From: Euzebya rosea
GTDB lineage: Bacteria; Actinomycetota; Nitriliruptoria; Euzebyales; Euzebyaceae
Assembly (NCBI RefSeq): GCF_003073135.1
Contig: NZ_PGDQ01000013.1
Location: 62,001-126,000 of the forward strand
Direction: 5' to 3'
Length of the DNA stretch: 64,000 nt
Shown in pieces: positions 28,937 through 38,187 of this stretch. A program made the translations under genes and the position numbers. Positions within the stretch are counted from its first letter, which is position 1; each line of letters opens with the position of its first letter. The notes under the pieces are model-generated. The model did not search any database, was not told where the DNA came from, and worked only from the letters and a program-made list of their open reading frames with translations.

Positions 28937-30046
28937 TCAGTCCCCGCAGGCGGTGGCGGCGCGGCGCAGGACGTCCAGGTCGGGGTCGGTGACCACGGAC
29001 TCCTCGGCGATGACGAACAGCTCGGCGACCGTGCCGCAGTTGGCCTCCAGCCAGCCGCGGGCGAGCGAGAACGGCATGATCACGCCGCTCTCCAGCCCCG
29101 CGACCGGACCGCCGACCAGCGCGCGGGCATCATCGCCGTCGGGCACGATCACGATGCGGGAGGGCAGGAACTCCCGCAGCTCCGTGCCGGTGTCGGCGAC
29201 GTCGACCGGTCCGGACACCGTGACGACGCGACCGTCGAAGGCCGTGATGGGCGACGCGGTGACGACCTGCTCGATGTCCATGCGTGCCAGCGCGTCGAGG
29301 GTCGGGCCGGGCAGGGCGCCGCTCTGGCTGTACAGCACCGGCAGTGGCGCCGCACGACCGGCGGCCAGCCCACCCGCGGCCAGCCCGGTGGCGACGTCCT
29401 CGGCCGGGACGACCAACGCCGTGCGCAGGCCGTCGAGCACGCCGACCTCGCCGTTGGCGGTGAACAGCTCGGCGACACGGACCGCCGTGTCGAACCGGGA
29501 GTTGCCGGCGATCCGGATCGTCTCCAGGCCCATCTCGTCGGCGAAGGTGCGCTCGACCTCCCCGTTGAGGGCGCTGGTGCCACCGATCAGGATCGCCCGC
29601 TCGGTGTCCAGCTCGCGGATGACGTCGCGGGTCTGCGGGCTGACGACGGTGGCCTCGTTGAGGAGGATCGGGGCCCGGAGGATCCCCGCCAGGCCGGTCG
29701 CGGCCACCCCGTCGGCCAGGGCGTCGACGCTGACGACCACCACGGTCTCGGCGCGGCCGCCGTGGGCCTCACGGGCCGCCGACGCGGCCACGCGGATCGG
29801 ATCCTCACCGGTGACCCGGACCACCCGGACGTCGCGGACCTCGCGTGACAGCAGGCCGAGCTCGTTCAGGCCGAACAGGATCGCGGCCGCGAAGACGAGG
29901 ACCTGCACCAGCCGGAAGAAGGGATGCTCCAGACGCGACGTGGGGACGTCGCCCCACCCCTGCTGGTCGTCGGGATCCCGCCGCCTGACCCGGCGGCTGG
30001 GCTCAGGCGGCGCCGCCGTTGGTCTGCCCCTCCGAGGCGTCCACAT
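28937..30046 (-). CDS. membrane-anchored protein with cell-wall-binding-2 repeats
   Basis: A protein of about 369 residues with a basic N-terminus, one membrane helix (LVQVLVFAAAILFGL) and an extracytoplasmic region with cell-wall-binding-repeat-2 features, most clearly RIAGNSRFDTAVRVAELF and AILIGGTSALNGEVE. These repeats bind wall polymers in clostridia and are abundant in some actinobacteria. The start is uncertain: ATG 30046 overlaps the preceding small gene by 44 bases, while GTG 29908 would begin at the membrane helix itself. It lies 33 bases upstream of the hydrolase-ABC gene in the same direction and is probably cotranscribed. Confidence 0.75.
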   Translation of the reverse strand: MWTPRRGRPTAAPPEPSRRVRRRDPDDQQGWGDVPTSRLEHPFFRLVQVLVFAAAILFGLNELGLLSREVRDVRVVRVTGEDPIRVAASAAREAHGGRAETVVVVSVDALADGVAATGLAGILRAPILLNEATVVSPQTRDVIRELDTERAILIGGTSALNGEVERTFADEMGLETIRIAGNSRFDTAVRVAELFTANGEVGVLDGLRTALVVPAEDVATGLAAGGLAAGRAAPLPVLYSQSGALPGPTLDALARMDIEQVVTASPITAFDGRVVTVSGPVDVADTGTELREFLPSRIVIVPDGDDARALVGGPVAGLESGVIMPFSLARGWLEANCGTVAELFVIAEESVVTDPDLDVLRRAATACGD

Positions 30047-30257
30047 GGGTTCCGGCGGTGCTCGGCACGGCGGCTTCGTCGGCAGGCATGGAGCCCACGA
30101 ACCCGGCCCAGATGCCACCGGCGAGGACCATGATCGCGCCCACGATCCACGAGAAGGGGGAGTCGGTGACGAAGGTGCTGAAGATCGCGACGAAGCCCGC
30201 GAGGACCACCAGGTTGGCGATCACGGGGCTGGTCGGCTCGTCGGGGATGGCGGCCAT
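30003..30257 (-). CDS. small two-helix membrane protein
   Basis: An 84-residue protein with two hydrophobic helices (about residues 12-31 and 36-55) and a polar C-terminus. I recognise no family. A TACAAGAT sequence just before the ATG (minus strand, about 9-16 bases upstream) could act as -10, so it may be the first gene of the minus-strand cluster down to 25321. Its coding end overlaps one possible start of the wall-binding gene. Confidence 0.6.
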   Translation of the reverse strand: MAAIPDEPTSPVIANLVVLAGFVAIFSTFVTDSPFSWIVGAIMVLAGGIWAGFVGSMPADEAAVPSTAGTHVDASEGQTNGGAA

Positions 30258-30317
30258 GGCCCCATCTTGTACACCAGCACGGCCGCGCTGGCGAAGACGA
30301 CGTGCCGACCGTGGGGC

Positions 30318-31511
30318 CTACCCAGCCTCCGTGGCGACGGCGCGTTGCAGGGCCAGGCGGTCGACCTTGCCCGACGGCAGGCGTGGCAGCGCGTTGACCA
30401 CGACCAGGTCACGAGGTGCGGCGTAGCGAGGCATGCGCTCGGCCACGAAGCTGCGGAGGATGGCCAGGGACAGGACCGCACCGACCTGGTCGGGGACGAC
30501 GACGGCGACCGCGCGCTGGCCCCACTCGGCGTCGGGCACCCCGACGACCTCGGCCTCGGCGATGGCCGGGTGCTGCTCGAGCAGGCTGGCCACGCTGGCC
30601 GCCACGACCTTCTCCCCGCCGGTGACGATCACGTCGTCGGCCCGCCACATCACGGTCACCCGACCATCGTCGTCGACCTCGCCGACGTCGGAGGTGACGA
30701 ACCGCCCGTCGACCAGGCCCTGTCCCACCTCGGGCGTGGTGGTCCGGTAGCCGGTCATCACCGTCGGCCCGCCGATGGTCAGGCGGCCGTCGTCGGTGGT
30801 GCCCACGTCGACACCGGGCAGCGGCACGCCGTCGTACACGCAGCCGCCGCTGGTCTCGCTGGACCCGTAGGTCGTCGTCAGGCCGGGGACGCGCTCGACC
30901 AGTCCGTCGGTCAGGCGGGCCCCGCCGACCAGCACCGTGCCCCAGCCGTCAGGGTCGACGCCGGCGTCCAGCAGGCGGCGCAGCATCGTCGGGACGACGG
31001 CCAGGTGCACCGGGCCGTCGATGCCGCGGATCGCATCGACGTCGAAGTCGTCGTGCAGCACCGCCGGGGTGCCCGTGACGATCGCGCGGAGCAGGACGAG
31101 GACGCCGGCCACGTGGCTGGTCGGCAGGCAGCACAGCCACGGCACGTCGGGGTCGCTGCCGGTGGCCTCGAGGCCCAGCGTGACGCTTGCCTCCAGCGCA
31201 CTGCGGGACAGCATCACACCCTTGGGCTTGCCGGTCGAGCCGCTGGTCGGGACCACGACGACCGTGTCGTCGGGCACCGGTTGGCCGCCGGGCAGGCCGA
31301 CGAGGCCGCCGGGCTTGACGATCGCACCGGGCTTGAGGTCGGCGACCAGGCCGCCACGCGCCCGTGGGGGCAGCCGTGGGTCCAGCGGCAGCACGGCCGG
31401 CCCGCCCGCCCACGCGTCGCGGAGGGCCGCGTCCATCCTCGCCGGGGTGGCCTCCACCGCCAGCAGCAGCCGTCCGTTGCCGTTGTGGGTCGCGGAGCCG
31501 TCGTCAGTCAC
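30318..31511 (-). CDS. menE: o-succinylbenzoate-CoA ligase
   Basis: A 397-residue member of the acyl-adenylate superfamily that activates o-succinylbenzoate with CoA in menaquinone synthesis. The ATP-binding loop PTSGSTGKPKGV, TYGSSETSGG and the C-terminal SGKVDRLAL are visible. It is shorter than most ligases, as is normal for actinobacterial MenE. GTG 31511 was chosen because TACCGT ends 7 bases upstream; longer starts have no support. It diverges from menA across a 136-base gap holding both promoters. Confidence 0.9.
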   Translation of the reverse strand: MTDDGSATHNGNGRLLLAVEATPARMDAALRDAWAGGPAVLPLDPRLPPRARGGLVADLKPGAIVKPGGLVGLPGGQPVPDDTVVVVPTSGSTGKPKGVMLSRSALEASVTLGLEATGSDPDVPWLCCLPTSHVAGVLVLLRAIVTGTPAVLHDDFDVDAIRGIDGPVHLAVVPTMLRRLLDAGVDPDGWGTVLVGGARLTDGLVERVPGLTTTYGSSETSGGCVYDGVPLPGVDVGTTDDGRLTIGGPTVMTGYRTTTPEVGQGLVDGRFVTSDVGEVDDDGRVTVMWRADDVIVTGGEKVVAASVASLLEQHPAIAEAEVVGVPDAEWGQRAVAVVVPDQVGAVLSLAILRSFVAERMPRYAAPRDLVVVNALPRLPSGKVDRLALQRAVATEAG

Positions 31512-31518
31512 GGTCGAC

Positions 31519-31524
31519 ACGGTA
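31519..31524 (-). promoter_or_regulatory. -10 hexamer TACCGT of menE, leaderless type
   Basis: On the minus strand TACCGT ends 7 bases before the menE GTG at 31511, which decides that start. Confidence 0.5.
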
Positions 31525-31633
31525 TCCGCCCATCCGATCCTCCCCACGCCCCTGCGGACCCCCCTCCCGACGCGCTGCGGACCCCCTCCCGGCACGGTGC
31601 GGCCGCGCGTGTGTGTCATCGGGACCACGTCCG

Positions 31634-31639
31634 TACGAT
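31634..31639 (+). promoter_or_regulatory. -10 hexamer TACGAT of menA, leaderless type
   Basis: TACGAT ends 8 bases before GTG 31648. No -35 box is obvious and no ribosome site is present. Confidence 0.4.
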
Positions 31640-31647
31640 CTGGACCC

Positions 31648-32508
31648 GTGAACGCCTATGTCGAAGCGGCCCGGCCGCGCACCCTCACCGCCGCGGTCGC
31701 GCCGGTCATCGTCGGAACGGCCACCGCGGCCACGTTCATCGCCTGGCGGGCCCTCGCCGCGCTGATCGTCTCGGTCAGCGTGCAGGTGGCCGTCAACTAC
31801 GCCAACGACTACTTCGACGGGGTGAAGGGCGTCGACACCGAGGACCGCATGGGCCCTCGACGCGCCGTCGCCTCCGGGATGATCAGCCCGCCGGCCATGA
31901 AGCGCGCCATCCTCAACGCCTTCGTCGTGACCGCCCTGGCGGGCCTGGCGCTGGCCGCCGCGACGACGTGGTGGCTGGTGGCGGTCGGGGCGCTGTGCTT
32001 CCTCGCCGCCCTGGGCTACTCCGGTGGCCCGAAGCCGTACGCGTCGGCGGCGCTCGGCGAGGTGTTCGTGTTCGTGTTCTTCGGCCTCGTCGCCACCGTC
32101 GGCAGCGCCTTCGTGCAGGACGAGGCGGTGACCGTGACCGCGCTCCTCGCCGCCGTGCCGGTCGGCCTGTTCGCCGTGGCGATCCTGATCGCCAACAACC
32201 TGCGGGACATCCCCACCGACAGCCTCGCCGGCAAGCGCACGCTGGCCGTCGTGCTCGGTGACCGGGGGACCCGCCAGCTGCTGATCGGCACGATCATCGG
32301 TGCGTTCGCCTTCCTCGGGGTCATCGGCCTGAGCGTCGGATCCGCCTGGCCCTTCCTCGCCCTGCTGGCCGCCGTGCCGATCGCCCGACCCCTCGAGGCC
32401 GTCCGGGAGGGCGCGGTCGGCCCGGGCCTGATCCCGGTGCTCGGCGGGATCGCGCGCACCCAGCTGACCTTCGCGGTGCTGCTGACCATCGCCCTCGTCC
32501 TGGCGTGA
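31648..32508 (+). CDS. menA: 1,4-dihydroxy-2-naphthoate polyprenyltransferase
   Basis: A 286-residue membrane prenyltransferase that joins the isoprenoid tail to dihydroxynaphthoate. The first Asp-rich motif appears as NYANDYFDGVKGVDTED and the second as NNLRDIPTDSLAGKRT; about eight hydrophobic helices follow the UbiA pattern. It heads the menA-menC-menD operon; its stop overlaps menC by 4 bases. Confidence 0.94.
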   Translation: MNAYVEAARPRTLTAAVAPVIVGTATAATFIAWRALAALIVSVSVQVAVNYANDYFDGVKGVDTEDRMGPRRAVASGMISPPAMKRAILNAFVVTALAGLALAAATTWWLVAVGALCFLAALGYSGGPKPYASAALGEVFVFVFFGLVATVGSAFVQDEAVTVTALLAAVPVGLFAVAILIANNLRDIPTDSLAGKRTLAVVLGDRGTRQLLIGTIIGAFAFLGVIGLSVGSAWPFLALLAAVPIARPLEAVREGAVGPGLIPVLGGIARTQLTFAVLLTIALVLA

Positions 32509-33473
32509 GCGCGCCGCACCCGTTCGCCATCCCGCTGGTCACCCGGTTCCGGCGGGTGACCTCCCGGTCCGGCGTGCTGATCCGCGGCGCTGCCGGCTGG
32601 GGGGAGTTCTCGCCGTTCCCCGACTACGGCCCGGATGTCACCCGCTGGTGGTGGCTCGCCGCGCAGGAGGCTGCGGAGGAGGGGTATCCCGCCCCTGTCC
32701 GTGACCACGTCGAGGTCAACACGATCGTGCCGGTCGTCGATCCCGAGCGAGCCCACGCGATGGTGACCGCCAGCGGCTGCCGGACCGCCAAGGTGAAGGT
32801 CGCCGACCCCGGGGTGTCGTTGGCCGACGACGAGGCCAGGATCGAGGCCGTCCGCGACGCGCTGGGGCCGGACGGGCTGATCCGCATCGACGCCAACGCC
32901 GCCTGGGACGTCGACCGAGCCGTCCACGCCATCGGCCTGCTCGAGCGGGCGGCCGGGGGCCTGGAATACGTCGAGCAGCCCTGCGCGACGCTCGCGGAGA
33001 TGGCGGCCCTCCGCCGGCGGGTCGAGGTGCCGCTGGCTGCCGACGAGTCAGTCCGCACCGCCGAGGATCCCTTGCGCATCGCCGGGCTGGAGGCCGCCGA
33101 CATCGTCGTGGTCAAGGTGCAGCCGCTCGGCGGGGTGCGACGGGCCCTGGCGGTGATCGACGCGGCCGGGCTGCCCGCGGTGGTGTCCTCCGCCGTGGAG
33201 ACATCGGTGGGCCTGGCCGCGGGGCTGGCCCTGGCGGCCGCGCTGCCGGAGCTGCCCCACGCGTGTGGCCTGGGCACCGCGACGCTGCTGGCCGGTGACG
33301 TCGTGGCCGAGCCGCTGGTGCCGGAGGGGGGACGGCTCGGGGTCCGGCGGGTCGAGCCCGACCCCGCCCTGCTGGCGCAATGGGCACCCGAGGACCCCGA
33401 GGTCGTGCTGGACCGCTACCGTGCAGCCGCCGCGGCCGCCGGGGCGGCGGTGCCCGAGGAGGGTGGACTGTGA
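32505..33473 (+). CDS. menC: o-succinylbenzoate synthase
   Basis: A 322-residue enolase-superfamily enzyme that dehydrates SHCHC to o-succinylbenzoate. The KVKV lysine pair, metal ligands in IDANAAW, YVEQP and ADESV, and the later KVQPLGG lysine are visible. It starts with GTG overlapping menA by 4 bases and ends overlapping menD by 1 base. The GGAGGG before its end serves as the menD ribosome site. Confidence 0.93.
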   Translation: MSAPHPFAIPLVTRFRRVTSRSGVLIRGAAGWGEFSPFPDYGPDVTRWWWLAAQEAAEEGYPAPVRDHVEVNTIVPVVDPERAHAMVTASGCRTAKVKVADPGVSLADDEARIEAVRDALGPDGLIRIDANAAWDVDRAVHAIGLLERAAGGLEYVEQPCATLAEMAALRRRVEVPLAADESVRTAEDPLRIAGLEAADIVVVKVQPLGGVRRALAVIDAAGLPAVVSSAVETSVGLAAGLALAAALPELPHACGLGTATLLAGDVVAEPLVPEGGRLGVRRVEPDPALLAQWAPEDPEVVLDRYRAAAAAAGAAVPEEGGL

Positions 33474-35248
33474 TGCCCGATCAGCAGCCGAGCGCGACCG
33501 CCGTTGCCCTGACCCTGGTCGACGAGCTGGCGGCGCAGGGCGTGACCGACGTAGTGGTGTCCCCGGGGTCCCGGTCGGCCCCGCTGTCGCTGGCCGTCGC
33601 GGCCCACGAGGGGCTGCGCATGCACGTCCGGGTCGACGAGCGGTCAGCGGCGTTCCTGGCGCTGGGGTTGGCCCGCGGGGCGGGGCGTCCGACGGCGCTG
33701 GTCTGTTCGTCGGGAACGGCGACGGCGAACTACCACCCGGCGGTGATGGAGGCCGATGCCGCTGGGGTCGGGGTGATCGTGCTGACCGCCGACCGGCCAC
33801 CCGAGCTGCGCGACATCGGCGCCAACCAGACGGCCACGCAGCAGCACCTCTACGGCGGTGCGGTCCGCTGGTTCCACGAGGTGTCGGCCGGCGGTGACCG
33901 GCCGGGCGCGTACCTGCGGTCGGTGGTCGCCCGTGCAATGGCGCTGGCGGCCGGCGGGGTCGCCCCGGCCGGCCCCGTCCACCTCAACGTCCCGCTGCGC
34001 GAGCCGCTCCTCGACGACACGGCCACCGCCCTCCCCGGCCACCCGGGTGGTTCGACCGTGGCCGCGTCCCCTTCGGCGCGATCGGGGCCTGCATCGCGCA
34101 TGGGCGACGCAGGCCCCGATCGTGCCGGTCCTCGGCCGGCCGGGTCGGCGGGCACGGGGGCGGCCACGTGGCTGCCCGCCCCCGTCGAGGTCCTGGCGGG
34201 GCGACGTGGACTGGTGATCGCGGGGGAGGGGGCGGTCGGGGGCGACGACGTGCTCGACGTCGCCGCGGCGCTGGGCTGGCCGGTCCTCGCCGAGCCCACC
34301 TCCGGCCTGCGTCACCGTGACCCCGCCATCCGCACCGGGCACTGGCTGGCCGCCAGCGAGGCGTTCGTCGGGGGCCACCGGCCGGAGGTGGTCGTGCAGC
34401 TCGGCCGGCCCGTCCTGTCCCGCCCCGTCGGTGCGATCGTGGCCGGCTGCGAACAGGTCGTCGTCTGCGACCCCCTCGACCGGGGGTGGGATCCGCAGCG
34501 CAACGCCCGACTGGTCCTGCCCGTTGCCTTCGCGGAGTGGGCTGCCCCCGCGGTCGACGGCGCCGAGCGGGTCGAGGGGTGGCTCGACGCGTGGCGGGAC
34601 GCCGATGACCGTGCCGGGGCAGTGCTCGACCGCCTCCTCGACGAGGGCACCGACCCGACCGAGCTGGGGCTGGTCCGTGACCTCGCTCGGGCGCTGCCCG
34701 ACGACAGCGTGCTGACCGTCGCGTCGAGCCTGGCGATCCGCCACCTCAACGAGACCATGCCCGTCCGGAACGGCCTGCGGGTGGTCGGCAACCGGGGGGT
34801 CTCCGGCATCGACGGGTTCGTCTCGACCGCCGTCGGCGTCGCGCTCGCCCACGACGGCCCCGCGGTGGCGCTGGCCGGTGACCTGTCGATGGTCCACGAC
34901 ATGACCGGGCTGGTCATCGGCCCCGACGAACCCGTGCCCGCCCTCCCGATCGTCGTCATCAACAACGACGGGGGCGGCATCTTCGACCTGCTGCCCTACG
35001 GCTCCGGCGTGGCCCCGGCCACGTTCCGACGGCTGTTCGCCACACCACACGGCGTGCCCCTCGGCGGGCTGGCGATCACGACCGGGGCGGGGTACCTCGG
35101 CCTCGACGAGATGGCCGACCTGCCCGGTGCGCTGGACGACGCCTGGGCCAACCCGGGCATCACGATCGTGGAGGTCACCACCGACACCCCGACCGAGACC
35201 GCCCGCTACCACCGGATCCGCGAGGCCATCGCCGCCGAGCTCGGCTGA
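33473..35248 (+). CDS. menD: 2-succinyl-5-enolpyruvyl-6-hydroxy-3-cyclohexene-1-carboxylate synthase
   Basis: A 591-residue thiamine-diphosphate enzyme that joins isochorismate and 2-oxoglutarate. SPGSRSAPL, the DERSAAFLALG catalytic Glu region, GNRGVSGIDGF, GDLSMVHDMTGL and NNDGGGIFDLLP (ThDP-binding) are all present. It is slightly longer than usual. The linker between the first and middle domains (residues about 185-235) is low-complexity and contains the perfect inverted repeat at 34079-34122. ATG 33473 overlaps the menC stop by 1 base. Confidence 0.94.
   Translation: MPDQQPSATAVALTLVDELAAQGVTDVVVSPGSRSAPLSLAVAAHEGLRMHVRVDERSAAFLALGLARGAGRPTALVCSSGTATANYHPAVMEADAAGVGVIVLTADRPPELRDIGANQTATQQHLYGGAVRWFHEVSAGGDRPGAYLRSVVARAMALAAGGVAPAGPVHLNVPLREPLLDDTATALPGHPGGSTVAASPSARSGPASRMGDAGPDRAGPRPAGSAGTGAATWLPAPVEVLAGRRGLVIAGEGAVGGDDVLDVAAALGWPVLAEPTSGLRHRDPAIRTGHWLAASEAFVGGHRPEVVVQLGRPVLSRPVGAIVAGCEQVVVCDPLDRGWDPQRNARLVLPVAFAEWAAPAVDGAERVEGWLDAWRDADDRAGAVLDRLLDEGTDPTELGLVRDLARALPDDSVLTVASSLAIRHLNETMPVRNGLRVVGNRGVSGIDGFVSTAVGVALAHDGPAVALAGDLSMVHDMTGLVIGPDEPVPALPIVVINNDGGGIFDLLPYGSGVAPATFRRLFATPHGVPLGGLAITTGAGYLGLDEMADLPGALDDAWANPGITIVEVTTDTPTETARYHRIREAIAAELG
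34079..34122. repeat. perfect inverted repeat inside menD
   Basis: Two 14-base arms (34079-34092 and 34109-34122, starting CGATCGGGGC) match perfectly around a 16-base centre, which itself can pair 4 more bases (TCGC/GCGA). Outside the arms, bases 34074-34077 pair with 34124-34127 across one wobble position. It lies in the poorly conserved linker of menD and keeps the frame. Confidence 0.75.
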
Positions 35249-35328
35249 CCACCGGGTCGGCTCGGCCCCTGCCCGGCCCGTCCCTCGCATCACGTTTCGT
35301 CCCACCCCCCGCGGGCCATGTTCGTCGC

Positions 35329-36120
35329 ATGCCCGACAACTCCCCCTCCCTCGGCCAGATCGGGTTCGCCGGACGAGCCGTCCTCTACGCGACCACCGGC
35401 TTCCTGGCCGGTCGCATCGCCGTCGGCCTGCCCGGCGACGCCGGGGCGCAGGGGGCGATGCAGCAGCTCGGCCAGCTGCCGTTCGGGATGGTCCTGCTGG
35501 GCATCCTGTCGCTGACCCTCGCGGTGTTCGCCTTCTGGGCAGGCGTCCAGGCGATCGGCGGCGACGACGGGGAGCTCGACGTGATGCACCGCCTGGGGAG
35601 GGGTGTGCAGGCGTTGTTCTACGGCGGGCTTGCCGTGCTCGCGGCCAAGCAGGTGTTCGCCGGCGGGTCCAGCGGCGGCGGTGGGTCCCAGTCCGCCCTG
35701 ACGGCGACCGTGATGGAGAACCCCGTCGGTCGCGCCGCCATCGGCATCGCCGGTGTCGTCTTCGTCGTCGTCGGCATCCGTCAGCTCTGGCGGGCGTGGA
35801 ACGGTGACCTGCGCGAGGAGCTCGACGGGATCGGGCACCCGTCGTGGGCACGCGCCGTCGGTCGCCTGGGCTACGCCGGCCGCGGCCTCAGCTACCTGCT
35901 GATCGGGGCTTTCGTGACCCACGGCGCCGTGGTGTTCGACCCCGACGAGGCGACGGGACTGGACAAGGCCCTCGACGAGCTGTCGCGAACCGTGCCCGGG
36001 CGAGTGGCCGTCGCCGTCGTGGCGCTGGGACTCGTGACGCTGGCCGTCTGGTTCGGCCTGGTCGCCCGCCACGGCGTGCGGGACGAGGTCGACGCGACCC
36101 CGGAACCCGCGAACGGCTGA
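35329..36120 (+). CDS. DUF1206 membrane protein
   Basis: A 263-residue protein with six predicted membrane helices in three pairs, each pair beginning with an R-x-Y or R-x-x-Y/F motif (GRAVLYATTGFLAG, GRGVQALFYGGLA, GRGLSYLLIGAF). This is the DUF1206 layout. Function is unknown. ATG 35329 follows the menD stop by 80 bases. A strong bidirectional hairpin terminator lies 40 bases after the stop. Confidence 0.85.
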   Translation: MPDNSPSLGQIGFAGRAVLYATTGFLAGRIAVGLPGDAGAQGAMQQLGQLPFGMVLLGILSLTLAVFAFWAGVQAIGGDDGELDVMHRLGRGVQALFYGGLAVLAAKQVFAGGSSGGGGSQSALTATVMENPVGRAAIGIAGVVFVVVGIRQLWRAWNGDLREELDGIGHPSWARAVGRLGYAGRGLSYLLIGAFVTHGAVVFDPDEATGLDKALDELSRTVPGRVAVAVVALGLVTLAVWFGLVARHGVRDEVDATPEPANG

Positions 36121-36158
36121 CCGCTCCGGGACAGCCGCCGGGCCGGCTGACACGTTTC

Positions 36159-36206
36159 GGGAAAAGAACGAAGCGCCCGGAGGAGCCGATCTCCGGGCGC
36201 TTCTTG
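36159..36206. terminator. bidirectional intrinsic terminator
   Basis: A 13-base stem (36170-36182 with 36191-36203) with an 8-base loop. On the minus strand it is followed by GTTCTTTT, a good terminator for menF; on the plus strand by TTCTTGAG after the stem, serving the DUF1206 gene. Confidence 0.8.
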
Positions 36207-36367
36207 AGCGATGGACTCCGGAGACACCTGGAGCAAAGAGGGCGGAGCTTCAAGGTCCGGATCCGTCGCTGGACCACAGAATGCGGTGGGTGTGTGGCCG
36301 TTGTGCAACGTCAATGTAACGATGTTGTGTCAGCGAACATAATGCGCGGTCATCGCACGAACGCGGT
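36207..36367. other. non-coding stretch with AT-richer patch
   Basis: No gene is seen. A patch around 36300-36350 is less GC-rich than its surroundings and contains CATAAT (36338-36343), five of six bases of a consensus -10 on the plus strand. However, no good -35 box precedes it and it would read into the menF coding region as antisense. Confidence 0.3.
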
Positions 36368-37459
36368 TCAGTTCGTTCGCGCGCCGAGCGCCTGCTGCAT
36401 GGTGTTGAGCTTCAGGCGCGTCTCCTCCAGCTCGGCCTCCGGCAACGATCCCGCCACGATCCCGCAGCCGGCGAACAGGCGGGCACGGCGAGCCGTCAGC
36501 TGCGCGCAGCGCAGGGCGATGCCGAACGTGCCGTCACCGTTGCCCCGAACCACGCCCACCGGTCCGGCGTACCGCGCCCGGTCCATGCCCTCCAACGACC
36601 CGATGAGGGGAACCGCCACCTCGCGAGGTGTTCCCCCGACGGCGGCCGTGGGGTGCAGGGCCCCGACCAGCTCGAGGACGTGGGTGGGTTCCCGCAGGGT
36701 GCCGGTCAGGCGGGTGGCGAGGTGCTGGAGGTTGTCCAGCCGCAGCAGCCACGGGTCGGCGTCCACCTCGAGGTCGTCGCAGAGGGGCGCGAGGGCGGTC
36801 CGGGCCGACTCCCTGGCGTACCCGTGCTCCTCCCGGTCCTTCTCGCTGGACAACAACGCCCGGCCGGCTGCGTCGTCGGGGGTGGTCGTGCCGGCGAGCA
36901 CGACGCTCTCGACCCGGTTGCCGATGCGACGGACCAGCAGCTCGGGGGTGGCGCCGACGAACCCCTCGTGCACGAAGGTCATGCAGGAGGGGAAGCGGGC
37001 GGCGAGCTTCTCGGCCAGCCCGATCGGGTCCAGGACGTCGTCGGCCCAGACCTGCAGGTCGCGGGCCAGGACGACCTTCTCGTAGCGGCCCTCCCGGATC
37101 TGTGCGGTGGCGGTGGCGACGGCCTCCATCCAGTCGACCTCCGAGACCGAGGCGCCGGCGTAGCGGACCTTGCCGACGCCGTTGACCAGCTCCGCACGAC
37201 CGCTGGTCCCGGGGCCGTCCACCCGGACGAGCTGCTCGGGGATCGCGACTGCGCTGCCGTCGCTCCCGGCGTCGAAGGTGAAGGAGGCGAACGCCACCCC
37301 CTCGGGTGCGAGCCGGTCGGCCAGCCACTCCGCAGAGCTGGTGAAGCGGTCGAGGGTGGTGGGCGGCTCGAACCGGTCGGCCACCCCGTTGCCGACCCAG
37401 CCCTGCTGCTGCTGGACGAACGCGTAGCCCGCCGGGTCGGTGAGGGCGTCCAGCGTCAT
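36368..37459 (-). CDS. menF: isochorismate synthase
   Basis: A 363-residue chorismate-binding enzyme that makes isochorismate for menaquinone. The family signatures are visible: EKVVLARDL, VHEGFVGATPELLVRR, LAGTTTPD in the place of the metal-binding loop, LHPTAAVGGTP and FAGCGIVAGSLPEAELEET. Siderophore-type isochorismate synthases look alike, but the menD, menC, menE and menA genes close by favour menaquinone. Its ATG overlaps the MerR gene stop by 4 bases, so regulator and enzyme form one unit. Confidence 0.9.
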   Translation of the reverse strand: MTLDALTDPAGYAFVQQQQGWVGNGVADRFEPPTTLDRFTSSAEWLADRLAPEGVAFASFTFDAGSDGSAVAIPEQLVRVDGPGTSGRAELVNGVGKVRYAGASVSEVDWMEAVATATAQIREGRYEKVVLARDLQVWADDVLDPIGLAEKLAARFPSCMTFVHEGFVGATPELLVRRIGNRVESVVLAGTTTPDDAAGRALLSSEKDREEHGYARESARTALAPLCDDLEVDADPWLLRLDNLQHLATRLTGTLREPTHVLELVGALHPTAAVGGTPREVAVPLIGSLEGMDRARYAGPVGVVRGNGDGTFGIALRCAQLTARRARLFAGCGIVAGSLPEAELEETRLKLNTMQQALGARTN

Positions 37460-38181
37460 GCCCGTGCGGCCTCGTCGGCCTCGAGCCGTTCGCGCGCAGC
37501 GGTGAGCAGGCGACGGCGGAAGGTGTGGGCGATGATCTCGGTGGCCGCGGGCAGCATCGTCTGCAGCGCCTCGACCATCCGTCGGGCCGCCTCGTCCTCG
37601 TCGTCGACCCGGGCGCGGATCGGGTCGCGCACGAACCGGGCGAAGAGGTCGACGGCCTGGTCGGCGATGCCGCCGATCGCGGCGTCGTGCTCCCGGGCGA
37701 GGGCCAGCAGCTCACTGATCGGCACCCCGGCGTCGAGCAGGGCCTGACCGGCCCGGACGGCGGCGACGTCCTCGGCCCCGTAGGGGATGTCCTCGTCGGT
37801 CGAGGGGATGAGGATTCCCTGGCGGGCGACGGACTCCAGCACCGTGAGCGACACGCCGGTGTGCGTCGACAGCTCCGGCAGGTCCATCGGGCCGATGGGT
37901 GCGAGGTCGGCCCCCTCGGCGGCGGGCCGCTGGATGGCGGCGGCCAGCGCCTCCTCCCCGGCGTCGAGCTCGCCCGCCAACGCCCGCTTGACCATCGCGA
38001 GGGTGAACCCCTGCGCTTTCAGGTCCCGGATCCGCCCCAACGTCGCGACATGGTCGTCGTCGTACCAGGCCGCCCGCCCCTCCCGCTCGGGTGCGTCGAG
38101 CAACCCCAGCGACTGGTAGTAGCGGATGGTGTCGACCGACAGGTCACAACGGCTGGCGAGCTCTTCGACGCGGTATCGCAC
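37456..38181 (-). CDS. MerR-family transcriptional regulator
   Basis: A 241-residue regulator with the N-terminal winged helix typical of MerR (YRVEELASRCDLSVDTIRYYQSLGLLDAPER, then YDDDHVATLGRIRDLKAQGF). The effector half is long and has one arginine-rich helix near the end but no cysteine cluster, so a metal sensor is unlikely. GTG 38181 was chosen because TACAGT ends 6 bases upstream and CTGACA lies a further 17 bases up. The frame continues upstream only through repeat DNA. It is cotranscribed with menF, so control of isochorismate supply is likely. Confidence 0.88.
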   Translation of the reverse strand: MRYRVEELASRCDLSVDTIRYYQSLGLLDAPEREGRAAWYDDDHVATLGRIRDLKAQGFTLAMVKRALAGELDAGEEALAAAIQRPAAEGADLAPIGPMDLPELSTHTGVSLTVLESVARQGILIPSTDEDIPYGAEDVAAVRAGQALLDAGVPISELLALAREHDAAIGGIADQAVDLFARFVRDPIRARVDDEDEAARRMVEALQTMLPAATEIIAHTFRRRLLTAARERLEADEAARA

Positions 38182-38187
38182 CGCGCC

